From Dicaeum eximium (Eukaryota; Chordata; Aves; Passeriformes; Dicaeidae): a stretch of DNA of 64,000 nucleotides. Both the position numbers and the translations under genes were made by a program. The stretch lies in NCBI GenBank assembly GCA_013396995.1, contig VWZP01002847.1, positions 287,612-351,611 on the forward strand, read 5' to 3'. Shown piece by piece: positions 1 to 12,685 of the stretch. The notes beneath the pieces are model-generated. The model saw only the letters and a list, made by a program, of their open reading frames with translations, had not been told where the DNA came from and did not search any database. Numbering within the stretch: position 1 is the stretch's first letter; every line of letters begins with the position of its first letter.

Positions 1-3000
1 CCATTTGGGCTGCAATGGCCCTATTGAACATAGCAGCATCCCTAAGATAATTTATTATCCAGTACAACTGAGATTTACAAGGATAAATATCTGATGGAGT
101 CTTTTAGTGTGAGCTAATGTGATTAATTCATTTGGTTCCCTATAAAGCTTGGCACAGGCCCTTTGAGACCAATATCTTTGAGAACTTTTTCCTGTGAAAT
201 TCTGCAATGGTAAGTCATTAGGCAACCTAGCAGGAGCAGGTGGCAGCAGCAAATTCTTCAGCTGTGCTCCCAAAATGTTTGTATGTGTTTAATATTATTT
301 TGATGTATCATGTTGGTTTTTTTGTATATTAATTTTAAGAAATATATGGATCCTGATGAGTACTCTCAAAAGTCTCCTACCTGAGCTATTCCAGTTCAGG
401 AGCTGAAACTGAAGAAAGTACTTGGATTTGAAGAACAAAAAACCCTTTAGATTATTGTGGGTGGTGACAAACTGACCCTTGGAAAAACAGTATTACAAAG
501 AGAAAAGGGTCAGATTTCGCAAACTGACATGAAAATGATTAAGCCTCTAAAGCCTGTAAAAGCTTAGTTTATCAGGGACTCTAACTTAAGCTTTTCAGGG
601 AACAAAGCAATTAATATTTGCTCAAGGAAGGGATCAGCTTTCTGCTGCAGCTGTGCTTCCCTGTACTGAAAGATCAGAGCGAGCCACAATGATATTAATG
701 TCAGCCAATGACCTATACTACTTAGTACAGACTTACACTTCACTGCCTCTGCATGTAATGCTGTAAGGTTCAAAGAATTAGCTGTGTTCTGTACAAGATG
801 AACTAACCAATCGATTTTCCATGAGTGCTTTTTAAGTACCAATTTTTATAAAAGCTGGTATCTTAAAATTATTTTTGCAATTTTATCTCCTTCGTAGTGA
901 TGAATCTGCCTGCTCTCTACCACTATTAAAACCATGTACAAAGCCTTCAGTCTTGCATCAGGTTTTGGTTAGGATGTTATTCACCCTTGTTAGTCAAAAG
1001 GATGCCAAATTAATGAATGGGAATAAAGAATGGCAACAGAAGGGCCAGGAAGTAACTTCATCTGCCTGAAGAAGCAGGCCTAGTTAGTAGTCTGTGCTAA
1101 ACTAAGGCTAAGGATTTTTCCACAGCTGTCAGGTAGGAGGGTCCATGCTCAGTAATCCAGTTCATAGCATTATTTTATGTGTCCTGAAGACAAGAAAATC
1201 CTTGGCTAGCAGCTGCACTATAAGAACATGTACTTTGAAAATGTTGTCAGAAGGAGCTGGGCAAAGCTCATACAAATCAGAAAAAATACCTTGATTTTCA
1301 GGACACATCACAAGAGCCCTTCACTTTGTCTAGATCTGCATCACATAACCACAAGTATTTTTATTTTATCATCCACATAGATAAGACTCTGCCCAGACTG
1401 CTGGCCTAGGGATTTTATGTCTTTTTTTTTTTTCTCTAATCTCTGGGGATGCTATGAGAAGAAACCCAGGAAGAGAGTTTACCTTCAGTTGCTGTGCAGT
1501 ACAGCCAACTTTTGGTCACAACCTTCTTACAGCCTGCCTGTTTGTAGTTTTACTTCTTAAGATGCTGAGGAGTCAAAAACATCTGTCTCTCCTAAGGAAC
1601 TCCCAGTCTTACAGGAATGCAAGCATCCACATTAGCAGGAAGAGAAGCAATTGATAGACAACATAGAAATGCACTGTGGTCCTCATGATGGCTGTCACAA
1701 AAGGAACTATTGAAAAGAACTCAAAAAGGTAAAGAATCAAGGAATTCTACAATTGAGGCTTTAATTCAGCAGAATAACAAAAGGCTCAAAGCTGAATTTT
1801 CTTCTCTCCTCACTGGTCCTTTGAAAACTTCATGTCTTCAAGAAAAATGCATTCATTTTGATGGGAAGATATTATTCATTGTTTCCCTTTACCTATAAAG
1901 GCCACAGACAAATGCATATTATAAAGAAAGCACTAATGTGAAATGGCAAATTCACGTTACCATCTATAAAATTACCTGGAAGCCGTAAAGCCCATTCTGA
2001 ATAGTATTTCAAGGCTGCAATTTTGAAAGCTATCTAAGAAATGATGAAATTTTTTTCTTGATTACCTTGTCTGAAAAATATTTTAAGCTTTCATTCAAAA
2101 TCTCGGTGCTACCACTCAGAGGAAAAGTGTGAAACAAGACAGAAATTAAGCTAAACACTACTGTAAAATGGTGGATTTTCACTCTTTCTCCACATCTGTA
2201 AGCAAGAAGTCAGGTGTTAGTGAAAGTATGAGAGAACAGATACAAATCTCTTCTGGTTAAGGGAAGAAAGCAGAACAAGGAAACCCAAGGTAAAAAATCT
2301 TTTCCACAAAGCAATAGCTAGACCGGTTTTTTCACATGAAGTCGGTGGAAAACAAGTTAACAGAAAAACCAGTATGCACTGGTCTCCCATCTCCACAAGA
2401 CAAGTGGAAATGTGGACAAGGGAACTAATGACAGGGAACAGTTTTGCAGAGTTGTTGAACAATCCACACAGTATTGACTACTGAATTACTTAAAAAAACC
2501 CATGCTGGATTATCTTTCACATTTTGGATGAAAGACCTGGAAAGCAAAGAATTATGTAGGTTTTTTTAAAAAGCCCATTATCAGACAATGAAAGTATCCT
2601 TCCCTTTGATGGTGTTAAGACACTTTAAGTTACTTTTCAGCTTTAACTTTTGCCTTACGGTAGCTGACTTGGGGGATTAACATGGTGCACATTTCATGAA
2701 GCTATATATATTCTCCTCTGGGAGAACACTGTCCCTGCTGTGCCTTCTATAGCCTGCTTGCTCCTGGCAGGCTCATTCAGATGATTGATTGAAAATGAGT
2801 CATTCTAAAAATACATTGTTTTTTAAATCTTCTTGCAAATTCAAGAAGATTTAATAGTGCAAATATATCACTGTGACAAATTTAATTAAGAAAGAAAAAA
2901 AGGCAGATTAAGCCAATGTCTTTCCTAAATGATACCAAGTTACTTTCAGCCAATTAAATTATGTCAGCTTCTGCTAACCATTTTATTGAGAAGTACAATT

Positions 3001-6000
3001 AGAAAAAAGGCCCCTCCAAAGATAGGTGAGAACCTTTAAAAAAATGTTCTCATCTGTGCTAAAACACCTTTAAACTCCAATTTAAAACTATTGTTCTCAG
3101 AGTACCTGCATCTTTGCAGGATTGCCATTGCTGAAACCCATTCATACTAGAAAGTAAATGCTCATCTGGAATTACCTTTCACATGCTGGGAGTGTAGTGA
3201 TTCATTGTACCCTCAGAAAGTTGTCTCAGATAGGTGAGATCAGCTTGGGAATGATGTTGATCTGAATTTGACAGCATGCCATCCTAGTTTGCTTTACCAG
3301 AACTTCCTCTTCTTCCTTCTGCTGTAGGATGAGAAATGAGCACAGGTACTGTTTCAGACAGAATTGGCATACTCAGCCTAGCATGATCACAAAGCAATGT
3401 TAAATCCCCTGCAAACCAGGACTGGAGGAGGGAGAGAACAGAAAAATACAGAAACTGGATTTTTAGTAAGGCATCAGGCTTTATCCATGAGGAAGAAGGA
3501 CTGAAAAGGGATTCAGAAAGAGCACATAGCAGACCTGAAGACAGCAGCTGTTGAAGCAGGAATTCAGAGCTGTACAGGCAAGGTAGGGGACGTAATACGA
3601 TATCAGTCCACCGATTTTGTTCTGCAGAGAGGCAACTCTGAAAAGAAATGAACAATTAATTGATTAGAAGATTAGAGAGAGCACTTAGCAGCAACAGGGA
3701 TTAACATTATTCTTAAGCCCTGTAAACTTGTTCATGTTTCTAATTCAGTTAATGCTCAAAAACATGGAAAACTACTCTTCTACTAAACTCCTCCATGGAA
3801 TCTGACAACATCATAAGCCACACTTAGAAAAGCTGTAGAAGGAAATTTATCCAAGGTTTACAAAATTAGGAGATGTTTTCAGTTTTATGTCATTTATCTT
3901 ACTACCATATGCATACGTTTATTAATTATATCCCCNACACAAGAGGAAAATTTCACTAAGTTACTCTCTCTCTCTGCATCATTGCAAATGCAACAGGTTT
4001 TCTGTTTCCATTTTCTCACCCCATATACTTTAGCTCATTAACTAAAGATCCTCTCATTGGTCTGCTACAGTTAAGCTGTGTGACTCTATTCTGGTCTTTT
4101 CATCAATTTAAAATAGCACTGTCATTTCTTAACCTGTGGCACATTGAAATGCAAAATAAGCATGTGGTTAAAATCCACTATGGCCCAAGTTTTGTCACAA
4201 AAAGTTTTTCTGCCTGGGGATCTCTCTTTTTCTAAAAAGTCTTGATGGTTATTGATTATAGATCTGAATTTTATATTTATTCTTTTGTATAAGTCCTATC
4301 TTCCAGCATGTAACATAAAGCTGAGAGAACATTTCTCTAGATGTGGAAGCATCCCATGGAGTATTTTGATAGCTTTAAAAATTTGATACCCTCATATATT
4401 TTGCATTAATAATTCATGCAGATTTCAGTCTGAAACAGCCTCTTTCTGGTAGTTTCTGCAGAAGGAAATCTCCTTGGAGTCTCAGATGGTTGCTTTTTTC
4501 CTTGCAAGAGGAATCTAATAATTAATCCATACCATAGGATATAAACACCCAGTTTCTATGGATTTCAATTTGTCTTATTTTTAAAGCAGGTTCAGCTCTG
4601 TCTTGGCAGTTTTCTTCTTCAATGTAAATAAATATCTATATCATGATTTATATTCTAGGACTGTCTCACAGTCCCAGACATCTGAAGCCACAGTGGCACA
4701 CAACACCTGAAAAAAACATCAATGCAAAATTTATAGATTCAGCGAGAAAGTAAACAAAAATAAGAGGCAGAGAAAAGCCACCCAAGCCTGGTCTGGTGAC
4801 CTAGCTCCTAGTCCACTTGTTTTGCTCCAAGCTAGTGACACTCCTGCATTCTTCCTCTGGGATGCAATTCACCATCACTGGAACAAGCCAGATTTTCCCC
4901 AGGGCATGAAGAAGAGAGCATTGTTCCTCTGTCACCCTGTACTCATTCAGTTTGGTTTTGTCTCAGCCACAGAGTATCCTAAGAGCAGGATGAGACACCA
5001 AATACTGAATCTTCATCTTATTTTAGTGATATCTTTTGCTAGCCAGCCCTCAAAGACAAGAAAATGGTTCAAGGAAAAATAAGCACTCATGTCATGTTTG
5101 TCAATGAAAAAGGAAAATTTTGCTAGCAAGAGCTCAGTGTTTGTGACATAACTTTAGAAGGTTTTCTAGTGGGCTAAAATATTTTGTCTGGCCTATGTTT
5201 GTATCTGAGTGTGTTTTACTGATTGCATGTTCCACAGCAGCCTTTTCTCCCAGGACCTTCACGTGGCTTGTGGACTTTCTGGGTAATTTGAATAGGTCAG
5301 ACTCACTCATAGTCAGCTCTGATAAGCGTTTTCATCTGCAGCTTTCTATTAGCTCTGCAGTATTTATTCAGTTCTTGTCCTTAGTATGGGAGGAAGGTTT
5401 TCAAGGCTGTGTTTATTGCTGTGGGATTATTCCTCCACTGCTCCCATCCGTTGTAATTGTTATTTTCATACAGTTCCCTGACAGTGACAAATCTACACTT
5501 GCCTACAGGTTTTCATCTTCAGAACTGTGACTGCAATTAAATCCATACCTCATTGGTTGGTCTGTCCTGCCTTTTTTTTTCCCCACTTTGTCTTGAACAG
5601 TTTAACTTTTGTCCAGCCACAAAAGTAATCAGGGCTCTTTTGAAGTACTGGTGAGCTGTAATGCTACAATTCAAAGTAATGCCTAGCTTGAATGTTGTGG
5701 CCCCACTGGATTCTTTTCTGCAGTGATTGCTATTAAAATATCAGTGCTTGGTAGTGACTACTGCATTTAGAAGGTTTTTTATGTAGAGTGGACACAGTTT
5801 GGTTTTTGTGTTAGACCCAACAATCTCACTGTGAACAAGCACTGCCTTTTATGGCATGTTTTGTATGTGGAAGAGGTCTAAGGCAGAGGCTAAGAAGAAA
5901 AATCTACTCATTTAATTTTACCATTTTACATGGAATGTTATAAGAAACCATCCTATGCTTTATATCTGATCTTGAATTTAAGGGCAAATTGGTCAGTAAT

Positions 6001-8569
6001 TGCCAAGTAAATTGATAGATGGAAATGTAGAAATGACAGGGGGAAACATTCCTAACTGGGGCTTCAATTTGTCACTCTTTCTTAGCTTTAGAGCATGAGT
6101 TCACAGCAAATATGCAAGACTTCAAGGAAAATGTAACCTTGTTATTTTGAATTTCCTTGTCTTGTGCTCCATCCCATCTCATACTCTTTTGGAAGACAGC
6201 TGCTACTTCACATAAGGACATTCGGTTGCTCTGTTTTCTCAAGGTCTTCTTGCCAAAGATCCAAGCTGTATCTGGTGACTCACAGAGATGTAATAGTGTA
6301 TTTTCTTCTTAAAATTACATTTCCACAGCAAACCTGACCACAAGGGGACATTGGAAGGAGGGAGCTCCACTGCAATGTGGAGTCAAGCCTCGGTGGTGTA
6401 CCACAGCCATGCTTCTTAACCTTAACATTTCTTCTGCCTTAACCTTTCACAAGAGCTCATGACACAGTTGGAATATGTTCACCAGCAATTTGTCCCTGGA
6501 AAGAAATTTGTCTTTAGCAGTTAGACTGCAAAATCCCATCGTTTCTCAGTGCTGTCTGGCTCTCCCTTCCATTAATCTCAGTTATTTGTACCACATTCTG
6601 CCCACACTGCTGCCTTGCAGTCACTAACATTACAGCTTCTATTTGGCACAAGGATATGCTACAGTCACATGGCACCCATGGTCCTGCAGGAATGTGCTTC
6701 TCTATAAAGTCTCATGGCAGAGGCTGAGAGAGTAATAATCATGTTGAGATGATGCCTGCTCACATGACCTCAATGCCACTCAGAATTGCTTTGAACCTGA
6801 AGACCTGGCTTTGGATGCAGTGCGTTTTTTGTTAAGACAATTCAAAGTTCTAGGTTTTGGAGGGTTTAGTCAGATAAGTATCTCTGATCCCACTGGGAAA
6901 TGGTAGGAAGTGTGTATTGTTTGATGAATCAATTAAAATTAATTTCCCCACAGCCAAGCCATATTTGGGCTTATTAATATGGGTAAATTTCTTGTTAATC
7001 TGTCATTTTTCATCACACTAATACTATCCCAAGAGCATGGAAAGCTTAGTTTAGTTAATCCTCTTGAAGATGAGAGTTGTTGGCTTTTTTTTCCTCCCTA
7101 GAACATGAAGGTCTTCCTTGGAGAAGTATAAATAGAGTTTCCTCACTGTCAACTGCCAAAGTCTATTGACAATAGCAAGACAGTCTGTGAAAGATGTAAG
7201 CTTAAGTCTCCAGTGTTGAATTAATGAACCAGAGCACTGTTAAATGCCTGCAGAGACCTAGGGTGGACCAGAGCCAGACATTCTCTGGCAAACAGCAACA
7301 CACTGGGGAAAAGTGGATGTGCATTACCTCCAAATACAAGCTTACAGATGTGGCTGTTATTTTCCTTATTTAAACATTCCGGGGTGACTGCACTTAAAAA
7401 TGTTGCATGAACCTGGGTGAAGCTCTCACTCTTGGGAAAGGAATGGAGCAAGCCTGGCAGAGAAATATGTTTCTTAAGCCTACTACTCACAATAAACAAA
7501 TCCTAGCAAAAGGAATGTCCTGTCATTTTTACTCCAAAAGCAAGGAAGCTCAGTGAGAGCTCAGGTGTCCTACTTGAGGGAGAGGATCTGTTCCAAACTT
7601 CCCTTTTCAGCCAATACTAATACACAGAATTTGGAGAAGGCCCCAGGTTCCCAACAAACATATTGATAACCAAATAATCAGGATGCCATTAGGCAGAAGG
7701 AAAGAAGGATGGAAGCAGAAAGCAAAGTATGAAGATGCTGTATGCTGTCACCTTCCACCAACAGCTGGGCAACCTCCTGAATTGGTGGTAGTGAGCGCAG
7801 AGATCCCAGCTCCACGTCAACAGACAGACACAGAAGGGATGAATGCTGCAGCGATGGCAATGGAGATATGAGTCATTTAATGCAAGGGCAGAGCCGAACA
7901 AAAATGTTTTCACCTGGAATTGTCTCATCCTTTCTCTTTCCAGGTAAAAAGGAGAGAGGTTTGGAAAGCCTATTATGTGCTGTGTAGGTCAGGGATTTGG
8001 AGTAGGCCATGTGTTTCTTTGTGATCACTAGGCAGAGCAGGAAGGAGCTTTCTTTGCTAGGCAAGGAAGGCAAATGTGTTTTCTGGCAGAGATGAGTTGA
8101 CATGAGAGATCAGCAGATAATGCAGTAGCTCTATGAAGCTCTTCCAATATTTCCATAGCCAAGCCCTGAGCTTCCCAGGTTTATGAAACCTTTCCCCTGG
8201 CAGCTGCAAGTCCTTCACTGTCAGCAAACATTTCTGTACTCCAGCACTCCTGTACTGCCAAGAGTGACTGTGCAGAGCTTCACAAACTGCAGAAAGGAGA
8301 GATATGTACCCTAATGTTGTCTCTCCAGAATATTTCAAGGGTCCCTTAGCTCAGCATCCTTTCCTTGTTCCACAACATGCCCCATCATTATTAGTATGTG
8401 TTTGTGCCCTTCCTCACACCTTTTGTTTTTATTTAGTCATAAAATCTGTGTACCCTGGAGAGAAGCAAGCCAGGAATTTACAAGCTAGGGGCTTAAGAGG
8501 CCTTTTATAGTCATCAGTGGAGAAATGTGATGTGCACTTAGCATAGTAAGTCACTTTCTCAATGCAATG

Positions 8570-8570
<1 letters not shown>
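1..8570. other. Downstream flank of CPLX1, no gene seen
   Basis: AT-rich single-copy-looking sequence. Open frames here are short and none resembles a known protein. I see short A/T runs (for example about 1420-1431) and one undetermined base at 3936, but no recognisable transposon, RNA gene or exon. Confidence 0.6.
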
Positions 8571-8632
<62 letters not shown>

Positions 8633-8644
8633 TCTCTCTCTCTC
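8571..8644. repeat. (CT)n microsatellite, ~74 bp
   Basis: A nearly pure CT dinucleotide run, interrupted near 8628-8630 by an extra C. It is all pyrimidine on + and all purine on -. Arg-Glu repeat frames read across it on the minus strand are artefacts of the dinucleotide. Confidence 0.97.
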
Positions 8645-10659
8645 ATTTCTGCTCTCTTGACCAAACAAGCATGGCATGTTCTGGCACAGGAGACTTGCTG
8701 GGCAGTGGGCTCCTGACAGGCCTGTGCCTCCATCCCAGTTTTCAGCTAGTACCTGCTATCTGAAACCTTGGATGCAGCCCAGCCTGCTTCCATGTGGAAC
8801 TGTTCTTCACTGGAGACTGCCTGTCAGCTGTGTGACAGTGACCATGACCAGTCATGGGACTGTGGACATGAACTTGGCTTTTGTTCTGTACCAAGCATTG
8901 CTTTCCGTGCTGACTACAGCCTCTCTTGGACCCTCACTTAGAGCTACGAATGGGAAAGAGGCAGAGAGGGGTCTTGCAAAAGTTTTGCTCTTTGTTATAT
9001 CTTACATTATTTACTAATATGTAAAGCCTTTAGAGTTTTATTCTTTATCTGCTTTGACTAAAAAAAAAATTTTTAAAAGCCAAGAACTTTGTCTTCTTGC
9101 TCTTCCTGGAAGATTCTTGGCCCTGACTTGGAAGAAGAACTCACATAGAGACACTTGGTATTCTACTTTTGCTGAGTCTTAATTTAACCAGCATTTAACA
9201 ACCAGCAACATCTGTGGAATTCCTTGAGTGATGCAAGACTGTCTTCTCTCAGCATTTAAAAGAGGAAATGAGGACTTAAAGAAATGTTTTGAGTAGAAAA
9301 CCTTTGTAGTCCCTGAGAAATAAAAAAAAAAACGAAGTGAAATATGGTCATTCTCTGGTCACCTTTAAAGAGGTTTAGATCAGCTCATGCAGAGGGCAAA
9401 AATGTCACCAACAGGTAAGATTTACCATCAATGAACATTTAATTGTATTGAACTATGTCTCCCCTGTTTGCTGAGTTTCTCTGAGGGAGCACTCCATGTG
9501 TTCCACAACTTCAGTATGGAGTAGAATTTACAGCAGGTAAATAAATTTCCATCAAAAAATATATGTACTTAAATATCTGACTATCAACTAGCTTGCTCAA
9601 ATTACTATTCTTGGTGTTATAACCTGCAGCAATGTTTAGTAAGTGATATCTTTTTAATCTGTTTCATCTCATTGTTCCCAAGAGTCTTTCTAACATAGAT
9701 TCCTTCAATACTGCTGACATTTGTTTCAAGAGTCCTCAGAGAAGGCTGCTTATGTAAAGAACATTGTGTCTTGCTGGAACAGCTCAAAGATGGTTCAGTA
9801 TCATTAATCTCACTTCACTAGCAGGTGAAAATGATTAGCTCTGTTGCTCTAGCTTCCCTGCTCAGGCAAGTGAACTGCCAAAGGGCAGTGTTCTCTCTTT
9901 TTGCTCTGCACGAGGGTGGATCTCCACAACTGTTTTTGTGCACGACTTTAGTGTTCATGCTGTGCTATCCTTCATAACCATAGTAAATAAGAGAATATGT
10001 ATAGTCTGCCAAGGAAATTTCCACTAAAATATTCTACTCTCGTTTTTCTCCTCCAAATGTAGGGCAGAGCTCTGTTGAGTTGACCAAAAAAAATCCCAAA
10101 CCCATGACCAATTACCATCTGCTTGCCCATTATTTTAAATGTGTTGTGGGCATTTATTTTTCCTCTCTTTGTCATAGCCTATTAAGCTAGTCTGGCTCCT
10201 GTCCACACTAAAAAAGGCTGCAATACCACACAAAAAAGGGAATTATTTTCATTTTTAGGTAAAAATATGAGATCATTAGGAGTGTCCTAACACTATACTA
10301 TAACAAAATGTGAAAAATTTCCAGACACCTTGCATCTCGTTTCCATTTAGCACTGTGAAACCAAATTCTTTATTTAATCATCTAAATAAGAAGCACTTTT
10401 AATCTGTAACTTAATTGTCAGTTGGCAATACATGTGCTGGAATTTCTTCAAATAATACTTTGAAAGAGATAATAACGGGTTTTGTCCCCAAGTGTCCCAG
10501 ATGCATTTCAGTAGCAAGATATTTTTTCAGAGAATCAATCTCTATTAATCTATTTATTTCTAAGTGCATTCACTTTAAAATGTTCAGATTTAGTCTGAGA
10601 TTCCCACAGCATTCTCCTGGTGAAACGGTGCTTCCACGGTGCGCTGTTTACCTGGAAAA
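8645..10659. other. Downstream flank, no gene seen
   Basis: Unremarkable AT-rich sequence between the CT repeat and a CR1 copy. It contains only short A runs (about 9060-9070 and 9322-9332) and no exon or mobile element that I can recognise. Confidence 0.6.
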
Positions 10660-11206
10660 AAACTGTGAGGATGGCCACCAGAGAGTGGTGGTGGATAGAG
10701 TTACATCCAGCTGGGACCACTCAGGTGGGGTTCCTCAGGGTTCAGTTTTGGGGCTGGTCTTCTTCACTGATACCCGGATGAGCAAGTCCAGAGAAGGGCA
10801 ATGGAGCTGGTGAAGGGTCTGGAGCAGAAGTTCTGTGAGGAGCGGCTGATGGAGCTGGGGATGTTTATCCTGGAGAAAAGGAGACTCAGGGGTGACCTTA
10901 TCACTCTCCACACTGCCTGAAAGGAGGGTGTACCCAGGCAGGGGTGAGTCTCTTCCCCAGGTAGCAAGTGACAGGGTGAGAGGAAATAGTCCCTAGCTGC
11001 CCCAAGGAAGCTGCCCCAATTCTAGAGCATTGGAACAGACTGGAACAGGGAAGGAGTGGGTGGAGTCACCATTCCTGGAAGTGTTTTAAAAATACCTGAA
11101 TACTGCCCTCGAGGACATGGTTTAATGGTAAGCATAGTGGTGGAGCTACATTGATGGCTGGGCTTGATGATCTTAAAAGTCTTTTCTGTCTATGATTCTG
11201 TGATTT
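10660..11206 (+). mobile_element. CR1 LINE fragment with internal deletion
   Basis: Plus-strand copy of a CR1 non-LTR retrotransposon. The 5' part (about 10660-10770) matches the reverse-transcriptase region and still reads GVPQGSVLG, the conserved RT block. It then jumps to the C-terminal/3' region, with GAGAAAAGGAGACTCAGGGG and TGGAACAGG-type landmarks, and ends in the family's TCTATGATTCTGTGAT tail near 11206. Hundreds of bases expected between these parts are missing. Frames are broken, so it is a dead copy. Confidence 0.85.
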
Positions 11207-12633
11207 TCCATGCTTAGTCTTCTTAGAAAAGAGGTTTCTTTGTGACTGAGGGGTGAATGTCTGATGAGCATCTGCTAAGGTCTTGATAAGATAAGGAAAC
11301 CTGAAAATGTGTCTCAGTTTCAATAATTTAAAAGCAAGCTGCTAGATGTTGGTTTTGTACATAAAGAAAAACCACAGCATTCTACCTTTGAAACTGATAG
11401 TCCCATATCAGCCATGCACCAGCTTCAGGTTGATGACACACATAAACAAATTAGAAGTGATTGTACACTTACTTCGGCTATTTTCAGCAAAAGTAAAGTG
11501 AAAATTGAAACAGAATATGAAGTATGAATACCTTAATTATGTTTCAGTACACATTCTCCCTCTTTGTGCAGGCCAGCCTTTCTTGGGTTTGACTTTTTTG
11601 ACCAGCAGCTGACAAATTGGAAAGATATGTTCTGTTTTGTGTAAATTTAATTTTTTTAAATTTAAAATTTAATAGAAATTAACTATACTTTCAGTCAGAC
11701 AGTTATTGTTTGTGATGGTCTAAACCTCTCATAGCCCAGCTGAAATGTTCACCACACAGGTTTTAAATAAGTCATTTTCTAATTCAAAATATGCTCAGCT
11801 GCTGCAGCTCAAGCTTCCCAAATACAATGTTATATCTGACCCTCTCAAACAAAAATAGATTTTCTGAAAAAGCAAATCACAAATGAAAAAATTGTTTCCA
11901 TCTCACAGCAGTAGCAGAATTTAGCTTCTCAATATCAAGGGCTCAGGAAATCATGGGTGTTTGACATCACATGTTCCAGCCATTTGTCTTTTTCAGATAT
12001 ATTTTTACTACCTATATCAAACTGACTGTAAAATCACAGGTGACAGGCTGTAGCAGAATTATCTTCAACAAGGAATACCCTAATTCAGTTACATTTTTGA
12101 TGTGAGGTTTTTGGTGTGGTTTTTTGGTGGTGGTGTGTTTTTTGGTTTTTTTTACTGAAAAGGAGAGGGTTAGTTACAGAAGAAATAAAAATCTCAGTCG
12201 GGATTTTTGTAACTGGGGATGCCTATGGTTGCCACAAATCTTCTGGTATGCCAATATACAGAACACCATTGTGCCAGCATTGTTCAGTAGCCTTCATTCA
12301 AATCACATTTTCAGAGAAAGCTTTATGGACCCTAGATCATCCATGGCACTTCAGAAAGAAAATTAAATTAGGACATTGAAATGCTCTTAATCAGGACCCC
12401 AATGAGTGTCTTTGCACCCAGACTTTCATTTGGAAGTTTAATATTTTCCCCAAGAATGTAGTCCATGCCACCACTGCTGTCAGTGAAGAGAGAGAGCTTG
12501 CAGCAGGGCTAATCATTTCATCCCAGGATCAGTGTCTGAGAAATAAATCACTAATGCATCTTCACAACTGGAGTAATGTTTCACTCCAGAGGCCCTCATG
12601 ATGCACTTGCTGATTTCTTTTTTTTTCTTTTTT
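11207..12633. other. Downstream flank with AT- and GT-rich patches
   Basis: No gene seen. There is an AT-rich patch at about 11642-11682 made of TTTAAATTTAAAATTT-like palindromic runs. A T/G-rich patch at about 12105-12155 is built of GGTTTTTT and GGTGGTGGTGTG units. Confidence 0.55.
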
Positions 12634-12668
12634 NNNNNNNNNNNNNNNNNNNNNNNNNNNNNNNNNNN
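12634..12668. other. Assembly gap (35 N) inside a T tract
   Basis: Thirty-five undetermined bases are flanked by T-rich sequence on the left (12616-12633) and 17 T on the right (12669-12685). The true length of the homopolymer or of an element here is unknown. Confidence 0.98.
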
Positions 12669-12685
12669 TTTTTTTTTTTTTTTTT

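Noticed and set aside
564..842. 92-codon minus-strand frame, considered as a retroviral envelope remnant
   Set aside because: No envelope landmarks, no flanking gag/pol signal and no LTR pair; the adjoining sequence does not continue any such protein.
2038..2075. C-box-like ATGATGA followed by CTGA, considered as a C/D snoRNA
   Set aside because: Only about 30 nt between boxes and no terminal stem.
8429..8733. Minus-strand frames with Arg-Glu repeats
   Set aside because: Translation of a CT microsatellite in two frames.
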